From Lampris incognitus (taxonomy: Eukaryota > Chordata > Actinopteri > Lampriformes > Lampridae), in contig NC_079214.1 in NCBI RefSeq assembly GCF_029633865.1, forward strand, positions 26,877,724-26,941,723: DNA of 64,000 bases, read 5' to 3'. Below the pieces are notes generated by a model. The model searched no databases. It was not told the origin of the DNA and saw only the letters and a program-made list of their open reading frames with translations. Positions within the stretch are counted from its first letter, which is position 1; the number at the start of each line of letters is the position of its first letter. Shown one piece after another: positions 47,701 to 50,316 of the stretch. The translations under genes and the position numbers were made by a program.

Positions 47701-47938
47701 CTCGTGTTGTTTTTGAGTGCAGTCTTCCCTTAACTCTTCCCTTTCCCAGAACCATATAGGACACCTTGACATGGGCCACTATACAGCTCTGTGCCACAAC
47801 CCCCTGACCCGCCGCTGGCATTGGTTTGATGACGCCACCATCAGAGAAGTGCAAGACTACTTTATCCAGTCCCCCAATGCCTACATTCTCCTCTATAGCC
47901 GCAAGCCCTTCCATAGTCCCCAGATCAGTGGGCTCTGA
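6695..47938 (+). CDS. usp50: Predicted piggyBac-derived domain fused to USP50-like ubiquitin protease (7 exons)
   Basis: Seven exons (6695-7959, 8504-8650, 8980-9175, 9332-9562, 9727-9869, 10033-10165, 47750-47938) join through GT-AG junctions with matching phases into 2,304 nt, or 767 residues. Residues 1-421 resemble a piggyBac transposase-derived domain: an [11 protein letters not shown] entry near 60, [12 protein letters not shown] near 187-197, [18 protein letters not shown], and INTFVLHTL followed by [12 protein letters not shown]. Residues 434-767 are a USP domain of the USP8/USP50 type: [12 protein letters not shown] with catalytic Cys441, QQDAQELL, zinc-ribbon pairs C582/C585 and C633/C636, [20 protein letters not shown] with His715, and WFDD with Asp732. 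USP enzymes cleave ubiquitin from proteins; human USP50 has been described as inactive, whereas all three catalytic residues appear present here. The start is the ATG at 6695, because a TGA lies in frame at 6683. The gene converges on usp8, as USP50 and USP8 do in human. Assignment to USP50 rests on domain type plus that neighbour. Confidence 0.75.
8240..8486. mobile_element. MITE with telomere-like core in intron 1
   Basis: Terminal inverted repeats: GGTAACACTTTATTTTAGGG at the left end and its complement, ending CTAAAATAAAGTGTAACC, at the right. Inner arms also pair (ACCTTGTAATTTCCTAGTAA with its near-complement). The core holds about ten degenerate CCCTAA units. Abundant families with these ends occur in fish genomes. 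It lies between exons 1 and 2 of the piggyBac-USP50 gene. Confidence 0.85.
8504..8650 (+). CDS. usp50: Exon 2: USP Cys box
   Basis: The acceptor is TTTGTTTGCAG at 8503. The exon begins with one base that completes the Arg codon left by exon 1, then encodes [18 protein letters not shown], the catalytic cysteine box. It ends two bases into a codon before GTAAGT. Confidence 0.88.
8659..8757. repeat. (TG)n microsatellite in intron 2
   Basis: Nearly pure TG run with one TA interruption, eight bases downstream of the exon 2 splice donor. Confidence 0.95.
8980..9175 (+). CDS. usp50: Exon 3: [11 protein letters not shown] block
   Basis: Acceptor CTCTGTCCAG. Encodes [12 protein letters not shown] and [20 protein letters not shown], the USP helix around the conserved QQDAxE motif. 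Ends in phase 0 at AAAGAG/GTGAAG. Confidence 0.88.
9332..9562 (+). CDS. usp50: Exon 4: USP first zinc-ribbon pair
   Basis: 77 codons, phase 0 at both ends. Contains SHLFEGQL and [20 protein letters not shown], the first CxxC pair of the USP finger. The donor is CCTTCAG/GTGATT. Confidence 0.88.
9727..9869 (+). CDS. usp50: Exon 5: USP second zinc-ribbon pair
   Basis: 143 nt. Encodes [11 protein letters not shown] (second CxxC) and [10 protein letters not shown], ending two bases into the Arg codon of the HLKRF motif. The length equals the matching usp8 exon at 51980-52122. Confidence 0.88.
10033..10165 (+). CDS. usp50: Exon 6: USP LKRF block
   Basis: 133 nt, after the acceptor TTCTTTGCAG. Encodes the rest of [18 protein letters not shown] through TYSLYAVV. 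The length equals the matching usp8 exon at 51560-51692. The donor GTGAGT opens the 37.6-kb intron. Confidence 0.88.
10166..12116. other. Start of intron 6, no element identified
   Basis: AT-rich intronic sequence. Two G-rich patches (near 10450-10490, and near 11265-11310 in which GGGGGGCC is followed by GAGGGGGACATGTGG) and several GCTAGC-rich runs suggest a decayed repeat, but I cannot name it. No coding potential seen. Confidence 0.45.
12117..12185. repeat. (TA)n microsatellite, left half of insertion site
   Basis: Pure AT/TA run abutting the left LTR. A second TA run follows the right LTR at 20709, so the retrotransposon probably landed in one TA microsatellite. Confidence 0.93.
12186..12970 (-). 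repeat. 3' LTR of element A
   Basis: 785 bp, TGTAA...TTACA, almost identical to 19923-20707. The AATAAA signals in the shared AT-rich part (TCAATAAAATT) are on the + strand; the element itself reads on the - strand. Confidence 0.93.
12971..12984 (-). promoter_or_regulatory. Polypurine tract of element A
   Basis: On the minus strand AAAGAAGGGGTAGA directly precedes the 3' LTR, the expected position for the plus-strand DNA primer. Confidence 0.75.
13182..17477 (-). CDS. Element A pol: protease, reverse transcriptase, RNase H, integrase
   Basis: An uninterrupted 1,431-codon frame. An aspartic protease site, [11 protein letters not shown], lies near residue 101. The RT includes [12 protein letters not shown] and the active-site YLDD at 555-558. 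RNase H starts at [17 protein letters not shown]. The integrase has [12 protein letters not shown] with CEQCERC (zinc-binding HHCC), then DFL, ADQGRNF and TTERFNR carrying the D, D, E catalytic residues. It overlaps the end of gag by about 148 nt in the -1 frame, so expression by -1 ribosomal frameshifting is likely. The first ATG at 17477 may not be the real N-terminus, since a fusion with Gag is expected. Confidence 0.93.
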   Translation of the reverse strand: MLPVWEARAYSPSMSSGAPRSQSTLDSPTPACDLRGEHHAPLNAAFKRLEPVVTGATMGKQQDPPLQVSNTDDGVEDIPIVGPRNEGEVEVNGLKCRALIDSGSQVTSITHGYWCNHPDLHGQKLRPSKIPIAGAAGQDVPYSGVLRIKLKVLGTEFQSVPAFVVPDSEYRSSVPLLVGTNVVRAARRHLQATYGEQYLQRVKESHPEWYTALLETGDTEYTGADDMVGPAVYTGRKIRILGGKEMDLMCKIKAAPQRKTYTALIEGHASIRLPEDLMVAKVLADVKKGCAPVRVMNLSQQTVTIKPHTQLASAFLVDSVVDFSATEQGCHQNEENKETYLCLNQVVSSGGVDISEAAVENEHQRALLKELVERNMGVFSQHSMDYGHTKTVQHEIPLVDSKPFRLPYRKIPPSQWQDVRKLLTEMETAGVIRPSKSPYASPVVIVTKKDGSLRLCIDYRRLNACSTRDAFPLPRIEETLEALGQAQYFSTLDLTSGYWQVEVAEQDKHKTAFSTPMGLFEANRMPFGLQNAPSTFQRLMTCCFGDLNFTHLLIYLDDLIIFSKTFDEHLERLQLVFDRLKEHGLKLKPSKCQLVRKEVHYLGHLVSVEGIRTDPEKISRVKDWARPTNRKEVLQFLGFTRYYRRFVCSYSTLAAPLYRLTAGDPRKKRRGGKKRLVPDPPFVWTDECEEAFQSLRERLTTAPVLGYPDYSLPFLLQTDASGEGLGAVLAQVQDGVERVIAYGSRGLSPAETRYPAHKLEFLALKWAVTDKFYDHLYGRKFSVQTDNNPLKYVMSSAKLDATGQRWVSRLSAFDFDVQYRRGQNNANADALSRLSNQEVTQVLQTCPQLVSAKVQRCVEEQSPQQLESSASEGPEHQEPLSHTLGESYQDVGMDSLPALTKQEIRAGQKEDAVIGPVLHFKSLNQKPSRSERIGGGRQVCLLLKEWRRLLVKDGIMYRQVQDRQRGVVEQLVLPERFNTSVKSALHDDSGHLGFERTLQMIRERFYWPKMFQEIKAWCEQCERCCLRKTPTAGLRAPLVSIHSSAPMELVCVDFLTLEKSKGGIENVLIVTDHFSRYAQAYPTKDQKACTVAKVLWKNFFCRFGFPAKLHADQGRNFESTVVKELCKCTGVTKTHTTPYHPQGNGTTERFNRTLIDMLGTLEPHLKPRWHEYVDAMTHAYNCTKHDSTGYTPYYLMFGRHPRLPVDLIFGLSTTKEPCEYSEYVQTLHDCLSEAYTQANQASRHAKEQQKRYYDQKAKSQGFSPGDRVLVKICRVEGRQKLGDRWESRPYIVVKEQPSIPVYVVQTEDGEKERVVHCNLLTQCMFLPVERAGAATSAGVESDMGDWEVDGMEVMGEEAEKVSQGGEEDINVSDTNALDGPSLRRNPQRTRCPPKKLSYESLVVRSKEEQQKIERGWTLWQRAIAEKVAGHV
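17330..19357 (-). pseudogene. Element A gag, one in-frame stop
   Basis: The frame from the ATG at 19357 is rich in Pro, Gln, Ser and Thr and reaches a TGA at 18140-18142. It then continues in the same frame ([20 protein letters not shown]) through a capsid-like region to the zinc knuckle [14 protein letters not shown] at about 17465-17506, and ends at 17330. One nonsense base separates it from an intact Gag of about 675 residues; read-through of TGA is an alternative reading. Confidence 0.82.
19902..19919 (-). other. tRNA-His primer-binding site of element A
   Basis: On the minus strand TGGTGCCGTGACCCGGAT begins three bases after the 5' LTR. Its complement matches the CCA-tailed 3' end of vertebrate tRNA-His with one mismatch that I can see. 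Confidence 0.78.
19923..20707 (-). repeat. 5' LTR of element A
   Basis: 785 bp with the same termini as the left copy. Differences seen by eye include the T-run interrupted by C near 20154 and single changes near 20346-20349, 20536 and 20607. Confidence 0.93.
20709..20738. repeat. (TA)n microsatellite, right half of insertion site
   Basis: Short pure AT run immediately right of element A, matching the TA run on its left. Confidence 0.9.
20872..20985 (-). repeat. LTR-end fragment, inverted relative to 22075-22183
   Basis: The reverse complement of this segment (ending GAATTCGTTACA) matches the + strand sequence at 22075-22183 (ending GAATTCGCTACA) almost throughout, including a GGGTTCGCGTCCC block that looks like a pol III B box. 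It is the outer arm of an inverted structure enclosing the RT fragment. Confidence 0.75.
20986..21970 (+). pseudogene. Ty3/gypsy reverse-transcriptase fragment, inverted copy
   Basis: Encodes the protease-RT linker and RT palm: [40 protein letters not shown], then [18 protein letters not shown] and [10 protein letters not shown]. It has a TAG at about 21517 (Trp in the relative), a TGA at about 21823 (Arg in the relative) and an 18-bp deletion after LLVHA. It is the opposite-strand near-copy of 23330-24320, from element B. Confidence 0.85.
22032..22183 (+). repeat. Short LTR-like segment
   Basis: Begins TGTAAC and ends GCTACA, followed at once by a primer-binding-site-like sequence. Only the last ~110 bp have a partner (20872-20985, inverted), so the left boundary is tentative. 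Confidence 0.5.
22184..22202 (+). other. tRNA-Leu-like primer-binding site at strand-switch junction
   Basis: TTGGTGTCAGAAGTGGGAT follows the LTR-like end. Its complement resembles the 3' end of a tRNA-Leu with CCA. The same bases on the minus strand read as integrase codons (GPYPTSDTN), so the junction lies inside a shared stretch. Confidence 0.55.
22202..23300 (-). pseudogene. Element B RNase H and truncated integrase
   Basis: RNase H is recognisable from [18 protein letters not shown] through [14 protein letters not shown] and [12 protein letters not shown]. The integrase HHCC module follows ([18 protein letters not shown] with CCDACTAKK), then [10 protein letters not shown] with the first catalytic Asp, where homology ends. 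The two parts are in different frames, so at least one frameshift lies near 22400. Confidence 0.82.
23318..24754 (-). pseudogene. Element B protease and reverse transcriptase
   Basis: A retroviral-type protease site [12 protein letters not shown] near the start at 24754 is followed by a proline-rich linker and RT motifs [39 protein letters not shown] and [14 protein letters not shown] interrupts it at about 23790 (after QWFS), and the active-site box reads YLND instead of YLDD, so the enzyme would be inactive even without the stop. Confidence 0.87.
24835..26085 (-). pseudogene. Element B gag
   Basis: The N-terminal half (down to about 25445) is Ala/Pro/Thr/Ser-rich with tandem, imperfect repeats. 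The C-terminal half (25464-24835) carries [34 protein letters not shown] and the CCHC knuckle [14 protein letters not shown]. The two halves are in different frames with a short overlap, consistent with one frameshift near 25450. Confidence 0.82.
26138..26462 (-). repeat. Putative 5' LTR of element B
   Basis: On the minus strand it starts TGTAGCAAAG, contains AATAAAGGAGC, ends near TTCACCA, and is followed by TGGGGTCGAAAGTGGGAT, a degenerate form of the PBS seen at 22184. No second copy in the window confirms the boundaries. Confidence 0.5.
26463..26520. repeat. Inverted repeat (hairpin)
   Basis: TATATCCGTGAAGACGTTT, a spacer of about 17 bases (CGCCCCTTGGATGAG region), then the exact complement AAACGTCTTCACGGATATA. 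It sits at the outer edge of element B's LTR and resembles a widespread fish repeat end rather than a bacterial terminator. Confidence 0.85.
26660..27826 (+). pseudogene. Ty3/gypsy integrase remnant
   Basis: Core integrase motifs [24 protein letters not shown] and [14 protein letters not shown] give the D, D, E triad, with Ile-Glu-Leu in place of the usual Glu-Arg-Phe. A downstream frame (27443-27826) has [18 protein letters not shown] and [12 protein letters not shown], the C-terminal integrase region. The zinc module upstream is scrambled and there is a stop at 27408. Protease and RT of this family are absent. Confidence 0.8.
28194..28418 (+). repeat. Putative 3' LTR of the integrase remnant
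   Basis: A purine tract AGAGAGAGGAGA (28182-28193) is followed by TGTTGTGTTCTG; a plausible end is CACCCTACA at 28418. A copy of the sequence just after this end occurs at about 46630, so the right boundary is uncertain. Confidence 0.4.
28415..28490 (+). repeat. Dispersed ~75-bp repeat, copy 1
   Basis: The block starting ACAATTCCTTTGTAAGGAAA and running to AAATGCCTTCACTTGAAAA recurs at 46629-46702 in the same orientation. Confidence 0.8.
28560..29673 (+). pseudogene. Ty3/gypsy pol, part 1 (element C): protease and RT
   Basis: Protease core [13 protein letters not shown] at about 28710-28750. RT motifs follow from [20 protein letters not shown] through [30 protein letters not shown] and [23 protein letters not shown] at 29530 and frame changes show decay. 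The frame stops at KICVTE because a BEL/Pao LTR begins at 29679; it resumes at 43514. Confidence 0.87.
29674..29678 (+). repeat. Target-site duplication of BEL element, left
   Basis: CAGAG here and at 43514-43518 flank the BEL/Pao insertion; the match can be extended to six bases (ACAGAG). Confidence 0.75.
29679..29885 (+). repeat. BEL 5' LTR, first part
   Basis: Matches 42872-43078 of the intact right LTR closely, from TGTAAATGACCCATATAA to CGGCAGAACAAA, where element E begins. Confidence 0.9.
29886..30051 (+). repeat. Left LTR of element E, 5'-truncated
   Basis: From GGTGTAACTTTAAGGG to CTAACTCCACA it matches 33201-33365 with very few differences. The first ~50 bp of the LTR, present on the right copy, are absent. 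A PBS-like CGGTGACCCCGACGTGAT follows, complementary to the tRNA-Trp 3' end with the first base changed. Confidence 0.85.
30089..30874 (+). CDS. Element E gag
   Basis: Open frame of 261 codons. The capsid-like region has [39 protein letters not shown] and [19 protein letters not shown]. It ends in an unusual zinc knuckle, [18 protein letters not shown] (C-x2-H-x9-C-x3-C). Homologous to element D gag throughout. Confidence 0.85.
   Translation: MSDNEDAGNNAAAVPAPDAGANNMAIANASIYAATVKLPDFWQHNPRPWFQHVEAQFQLRGITQDATQYFHVVAALDASTTARAMTLLEAPPAAGKYDARKTFLLKLFELSELEKADRLLSLNGLGDGKPSELMEKMLSVLGSADPAFLFTHIFLRQLPAPVRTALASSPLAASKDYRSLAAEADRVFLANRQQFVHALLPHQTTPPPPVYDYMDTAAAVTARRQPDDGLCYYHARFGAKAKQCRKPCSYRVQGNAKAGAR
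30880..32822 (+). pseudogene. Element E pol, frameshifted and internally deleted
   Basis: Protease [16 protein letters not shown] near 30940; RT from [20 protein letters not shown] through [20 protein letters not shown] and [18 protein letters not shown]. After RNase H onset ([18 protein letters not shown]) the frame shifts near 32310. The new frame reads [20 protein letters not shown], then jumps at about 32455 directly to [20 protein letters not shown], the end of integrase, so most of RNase H and the catalytic integrase core are deleted. Confidence 0.87.
33152..33365 (+). repeat. Right LTR of element E
   Basis: Starts TGTGTGGTGACCC after a G-rich tract (TGGGGGGGGCC) and ends CTCCACA. About 214 bp. 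Confidence 0.85.
33366..33791 (+). repeat. BEL 5' LTR, second part
   Basis: Continues the BEL LTR from ACACGATGGTCATGTTCGC to GGAATGCTAAA, matching 43092-43513. Confidence 0.9.
33792..34490 (+). other. BEL 5' leader
   Basis: Untranslated leader between the BEL LTR and its gag, interrupted at 34490 by element D. No coding sequence recognised. Confidence 0.6.
34491..34665 (+). repeat. Left LTR of element D
   Basis: TGTGGCGG...CCACA. Contains GAGGAATAAACATC, with an AATAAA signal. The following TTGGTGACCCCGAATTGAA resembles a tRNA-Trp primer-binding site over its first 12 bases. Confidence 0.92.
34686..35444 (+). CDS. Element D gag
   Basis: Open from the ATG at 34686 after the primer-binding site. 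It shows [59 protein letters not shown] and the C-x2-H-x9-C-x3-C knuckle [18 protein letters not shown]. Close homologue of element E gag. Confidence 0.87.
   Translation: MFGAEEECESTSATPPQLSQPGVLAAAVKLPEFWQSDPASWFQHVEALFHLRGISADNSRYYLVVAALGQQSTRRAMQLLRAPPQHDEYVALKHLLLRRCSLSTAERADRILSLSGLGDGTAVDLMDNMLSLLGSDEGGFLFPHVFLRQLPSPVRAALANSPCLAAGDCRGLAEEADQVLLATRRFSVQSVASEPLQPTSEDADPAVVAEVTARRRRGRGLCFFHRRFGGKARRCVPPCTFEAAGNSSASAQ
35450..38237 (+). pseudogene. Element D pol: protease, RT, RNase H, integrase
   Basis: Protease [13 protein letters not shown] near 35515; RT with [20 protein letters not shown] and [17 protein letters not shown]. Small deletions near 36308 and 36350 break the RT frame, and a TAG at 36711 follows YEALRLK. 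The rest is open: RNase H ([37 protein letters not shown]) and integrase with zinc module ([16 protein letters not shown]) and the D, D, E residues in [18 protein letters not shown] and [13 protein letters not shown] at 38235 precedes the last C-terminal stretch. Confidence 0.9.
38591..38765 (+). repeat. Right LTR of element D
   Basis: Same 175 bp as the left LTR; directly preceded by a G15-type polypurine tract (38574-38588) and CTG. Confidence 0.92.
38780..41190 (+). pseudogene. BEL/Pao gag-protease
   Basis: Begins at the ATG at 38780 ([20 protein letters not shown]); a frameshift near 38870 moves the frame, after which it is open to 41190. Order: a charged coiled coil ([20 protein letters not shown] onward, and [18 protein letters not shown] near 39575-39625), the BEL-type capsid region ([37 protein letters not shown]), two zinc knuckles ([14 protein letters not shown], then [15 protein letters not shown]), and the aspartic protease [16 protein letters not shown]. 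Confidence 0.88.
41187..42386 (+). pseudogene. BEL/Pao reverse transcriptase, deleted core
   Basis: The N-terminal RT region ([55 protein letters not shown]) ends with a stop at 41769. It resumes in another frame ([13 protein letters not shown], then [18 protein letters not shown] and [20 protein letters not shown]). The segment with the catalytic YxDD box is missing between them. The end ([20 protein letters not shown]) is the start of RNase H. Confidence 0.85.
42387..42692 (+). pseudogene. BEL/Pao RNase H to C-terminal domain, integrase deleted
   Basis: [20 protein letters not shown] is the BEL RNase H signature. The frame then jumps to [20 protein letters not shown], the C-terminal domain that normally follows integrase, so integrase has been removed in one deletion. 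Confidence 0.83.
42872..43513 (+). repeat. BEL 3' LTR, intact
   Basis: 642 bp from TGTAAATGACCC to GGAATGCTAAA, preceded by a TTGGTGGGAG purine tract and followed by the CAGAG target duplication. Confidence 0.9.
43514..44806 (+). pseudogene. Ty3/gypsy pol, part 2 (element C): RT end, RNase H, integrase start
   Basis: Continues element [21 protein letters not shown] and [20 protein letters not shown], a TAA at 43711, then RNase H ([39 protein letters not shown]) and the integrase zinc module ([23 protein letters not shown]) with [20 protein letters not shown] carrying the first catalytic Asp. A frame change lies near 44565. Homology ends abruptly after VIRKLKAMF at about 44806. Confidence 0.88.
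44880..45900 (-). mobile_element. Non-LTR retrotransposon (Rex1/L2-like) 3' fragment
   Basis: Minus strand. The 3' tail is CAAGTCAAGTCAAGTTTATTTA on the + strand, typical of these LINEs. The C-terminal RT part (45077-45610) reads [40 protein letters not shown] and [20 protein letters not shown]. Upstream RT codons continue with frame breaks to about 45900 ([16 protein letters not shown]). Confidence 0.82.
45901..46628. other. Intronic stretch, nothing identified
   Basis: AT-rich intron sequence of the piggyBac-USP50 gene; no gene or nameable repeat recognised. Confidence 0.45.
46629..46702 (+). repeat. Dispersed ~75-bp repeat, copy 2
   Basis: Direct-orientation copy of 28415-28490, from ACAATTCCTTTGTAAGGAAA to CCTTCACTTGAAAA with one or two changes. 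Confidence 0.8.
46703..47380 (+). mobile_element. L1/Tx1-like LINE C-terminal remnant
   Basis: Codons resembling the post-RT region of fish Tx1/L1 LINEs: [40 protein letters not shown] and [11 protein letters not shown], followed by further matching but stop-broken sequence. No intact frame. Confidence 0.6.
47750..47938 (+). CDS. usp50: Exon 7: USP His and Asp boxes, stop
   Basis: Acceptor CTTCCCTTTCCCAG. Phase 0, continuing exon 6 ([20 protein letters not shown]). Carries the catalytic His715 and Asp732 (WHWFDDATI), [10 protein letters not shown], and ends at the TGA at 47936-47938. It is separated from exon 6 by 37,584 bases. Confidence 0.87.
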   Translation, partial: NHIGHLDMGHYTALCHNPLTRRWHWFDDATIREVQDYFIQSPNAYILLYSRKPFHSPQISGL

Positions 47939-48149
47939 GTTTACTGGACATCTCGTTCACAAAGGACTTGATAGTGACCTTCAGATTATGGTCAGTGACA
48001 AAACTGTGATAACCTGCCACTGTAACATTATAACGTGGTGAACGTCTCTGCTTGGTGAGTTTGCACTTGGCGCCATGTGTGAATACTGTTGCTGTTGTTC
48101 TGGCATTAGTCATGCAAGGACCACCTCGGGGTTTTGTTTCCCCTTTCTG

Positions 48150-48596
48150 CTGGCTTTTACAACTTGTTTTCTCCCCCTCTTTTCCTCCCCAATTGTATCC
48201 GGCCAATTACCCTACTCTTCTGAGCCATCTCAGTTGCTGCTCGACCCCCTCTGCCAAGCCGAGGAGGGCTGCAGACTACGTCTCCTCCGATAAATGTGGA
48301 GTCGCCAGCCACTTCTTTTCACCTGACAGTGGAGTTTCACCAGAGGGATGTCGTGCGTGGGAGGTTCACACTATTCCCCCCAATACCCCTCCCCCCGAAC
48401 AGGCGCCCTGACCGACAAGAGGAGGCACTAGTGCAGCGACCAGGACACACACCCACATTCGGCTTCCCACCCGCAGACACGGTCAATTGTGTCTGTAGGG
48501 ACGCCCAACTAAGGTGGAGGTAACACGGGGGGATTCGAACCGGCGATCCCCATGTTGATAGGCAACGGAATAGACCGCTACACTACCCGGACGATG
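48150..48596 (-). mobile_element. tRNA-derived SINE, minus strand
   Basis: The minus-strand head CGTCCGGGTAGTGTAGCGG (A box) and GCCGGTTCGAATCCCCCC (B box) resemble a tRNA gene, but the acceptor stem does not close and a long GC-rich body follows. It is a second SINE family in this window, in the probable 3' region shared by the two convergent genes. Confidence 0.78.
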
Positions 48597-48606
48597 AAAC
48601 GATCTC

Positions 48607-50157
48607 CTACATCTTTATGCATGCTCAATAATCCAGGTAAAGAAATCCCAGAAACTATCTAAGGTACTATCTGGGATAATCTTGGAATAATAGCATGTAA
48701 GGTTTTTCACCATGTGTGTGATGTCAGACCTCAGATCTATCTATGATCTTTTGACCTCAGCAAAAACATATTGGAATGTATAACAGTCCTCTCTTTGAAT
48801 GCCTGGCAACGTTCATATTCACATAGTAAAAACAGGCCACATGTTTAGTTTGAAGCAGATTTATTAAATGGGAATAGTAATGAGTTATCTAAGGTTAATA
48901 TAATTGTTATATAAGAACAATTTTAGAGCATTAGGAAATAAAATCAACATTTACAAGAAAAATACAATATGATCTCATGCTTGACAGGGAAATGTTATAC
49001 TTGGTCAGTAGAGTGTTTTATCATGTGACCTCTCATCTGTTGCTTCTCAGGGGAATACTCTAATTATAATTTGTGCTTGCTGTGGTCTGGGACAGTCAGT
49101 CAGCTTCCATACAACTGGGCCGGCCCTTTTCTCTCAGGTGGGTACTGAGTGTTAAAAGTAATCATAGTCCCGATAACAGTTAGTTCACCTGATAATTTAG
49201 AAAAACTGACCCTCGGTGCACAGAACAAGTGAGATTAACAAGTTTTCAGCATTGACATAAGTCGAAAGGTTTAACTCTTCTTAAGCATTACAGTCTGCTT
49301 CATACAACATGTTCTAACCAAATGTCTTGAAACTGTTGCATTTTGGGCAAGTGTGTCATAGATATTCATACAGAATGTGGCTAATAAAAACAAGCATGAG
49401 CTCAATTCACTCCAAGAGGGAACAAAATCCATACTGACATTAGGCAGCCTCTTCTACCTCCTTTAAGAGCACAAAAAACAAAACAAAACAAAACAAAACA
49501 AGAAAAAGAACACCCTAAACTCAAATACTTCGTCTTCATAAACATGGTGTTAGCAAGATGGCCGCTACACTAAAAAAAAAAAAGTTTTTTGGTCACTTTA
49601 CAGATGAAAACCTTGCCTTCACATATATGTACATGTTAAATGTGCAATATCAGCAATTGGTAGGGTATGTATAAGCCATCTAACTTTTAGCCACCATACA
49701 GAGAAACTAAAGACCAGATCCGCAAGTATAGGCTGTCCACAAAGTGAAAGAGAAACAAGAAATTAAGGAGCATCTGAACCAGCGTCCAATCCTACCACAC
49801 ACAACTGTTAGGGTATCTAAGTTGTTAATAAGAGTATCTCTTAGTCTCAGTGGATTGCTTAATGATCAGTACTATGAATAAACGGCATGTTTTAACAGCT
49901 ATGAGATCCTGGAGTAGCTGAAGCATTGGGTAGTGCCTGCATCATTCTCAACTCCAGGAACAGGCTGGATTTCATACCGACTTAGTCAAGCACACTCTGG
50001 TCAAACATACACGTGCCCACAGGTCAACGCATTTATGTCTAGCTCTGTAACCTTCAATAACAGGTCCTCAGAATTGCGATAATATTACAGCTTATAGCCT
50101 TGAGCATTGCTGCAATAGTGTAGTATGTCATCCTGTGTCCCATGGTTCCTGGCACCG
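48607..50157. other. Convergent 3' region of the USP50-like gene and usp8
   Basis: No coding sequence. An AATAAA on the + strand at 48937-48942 and one on the - strand at 48860-48865 (TTTATT as written) are candidate poly(A) signals for the two genes; if both are used, the transcripts overlap. 48617-48640 repeats the TGCATG/TCAATAATCCAGGTAA string found at 2850-2873. Confidence 0.4.
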
Positions 50158-50316
50158 TCACAGAGAAGAATAAAACAAGATGTAGGCAGCAGAGGACTTG
50201 ACAGAAGACGTGGAGATTTCAGACACCTCATGGTCATCGAACTTGAACCAGCGCTGTTTATGGGCATTCTTACAGTAGGCTGTGTAATGGCCTCCATCCA
50301 ATCCCCCGTAGTGATT
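50158..50316 (-). CDS. usp8: usp8 last exon: His and Asp boxes
   Basis: 52 codons plus [23 protein letters not shown] then [13 protein letters not shown] and AYILFYSSL, the usual USP8 C-terminus. Confidence 0.95.
   Translation of the reverse strand, partial: NHYGGLDGGHYTAYCKNAHKQRWFKFDDHEVSEISTSSVKSSAAYILFYSSL

Noticed and set aside
48530-48596. tRNA gene on the minus strand
   Set aside because: A and B boxes are present, but the acceptor stem does not pair and a long SINE body follows.
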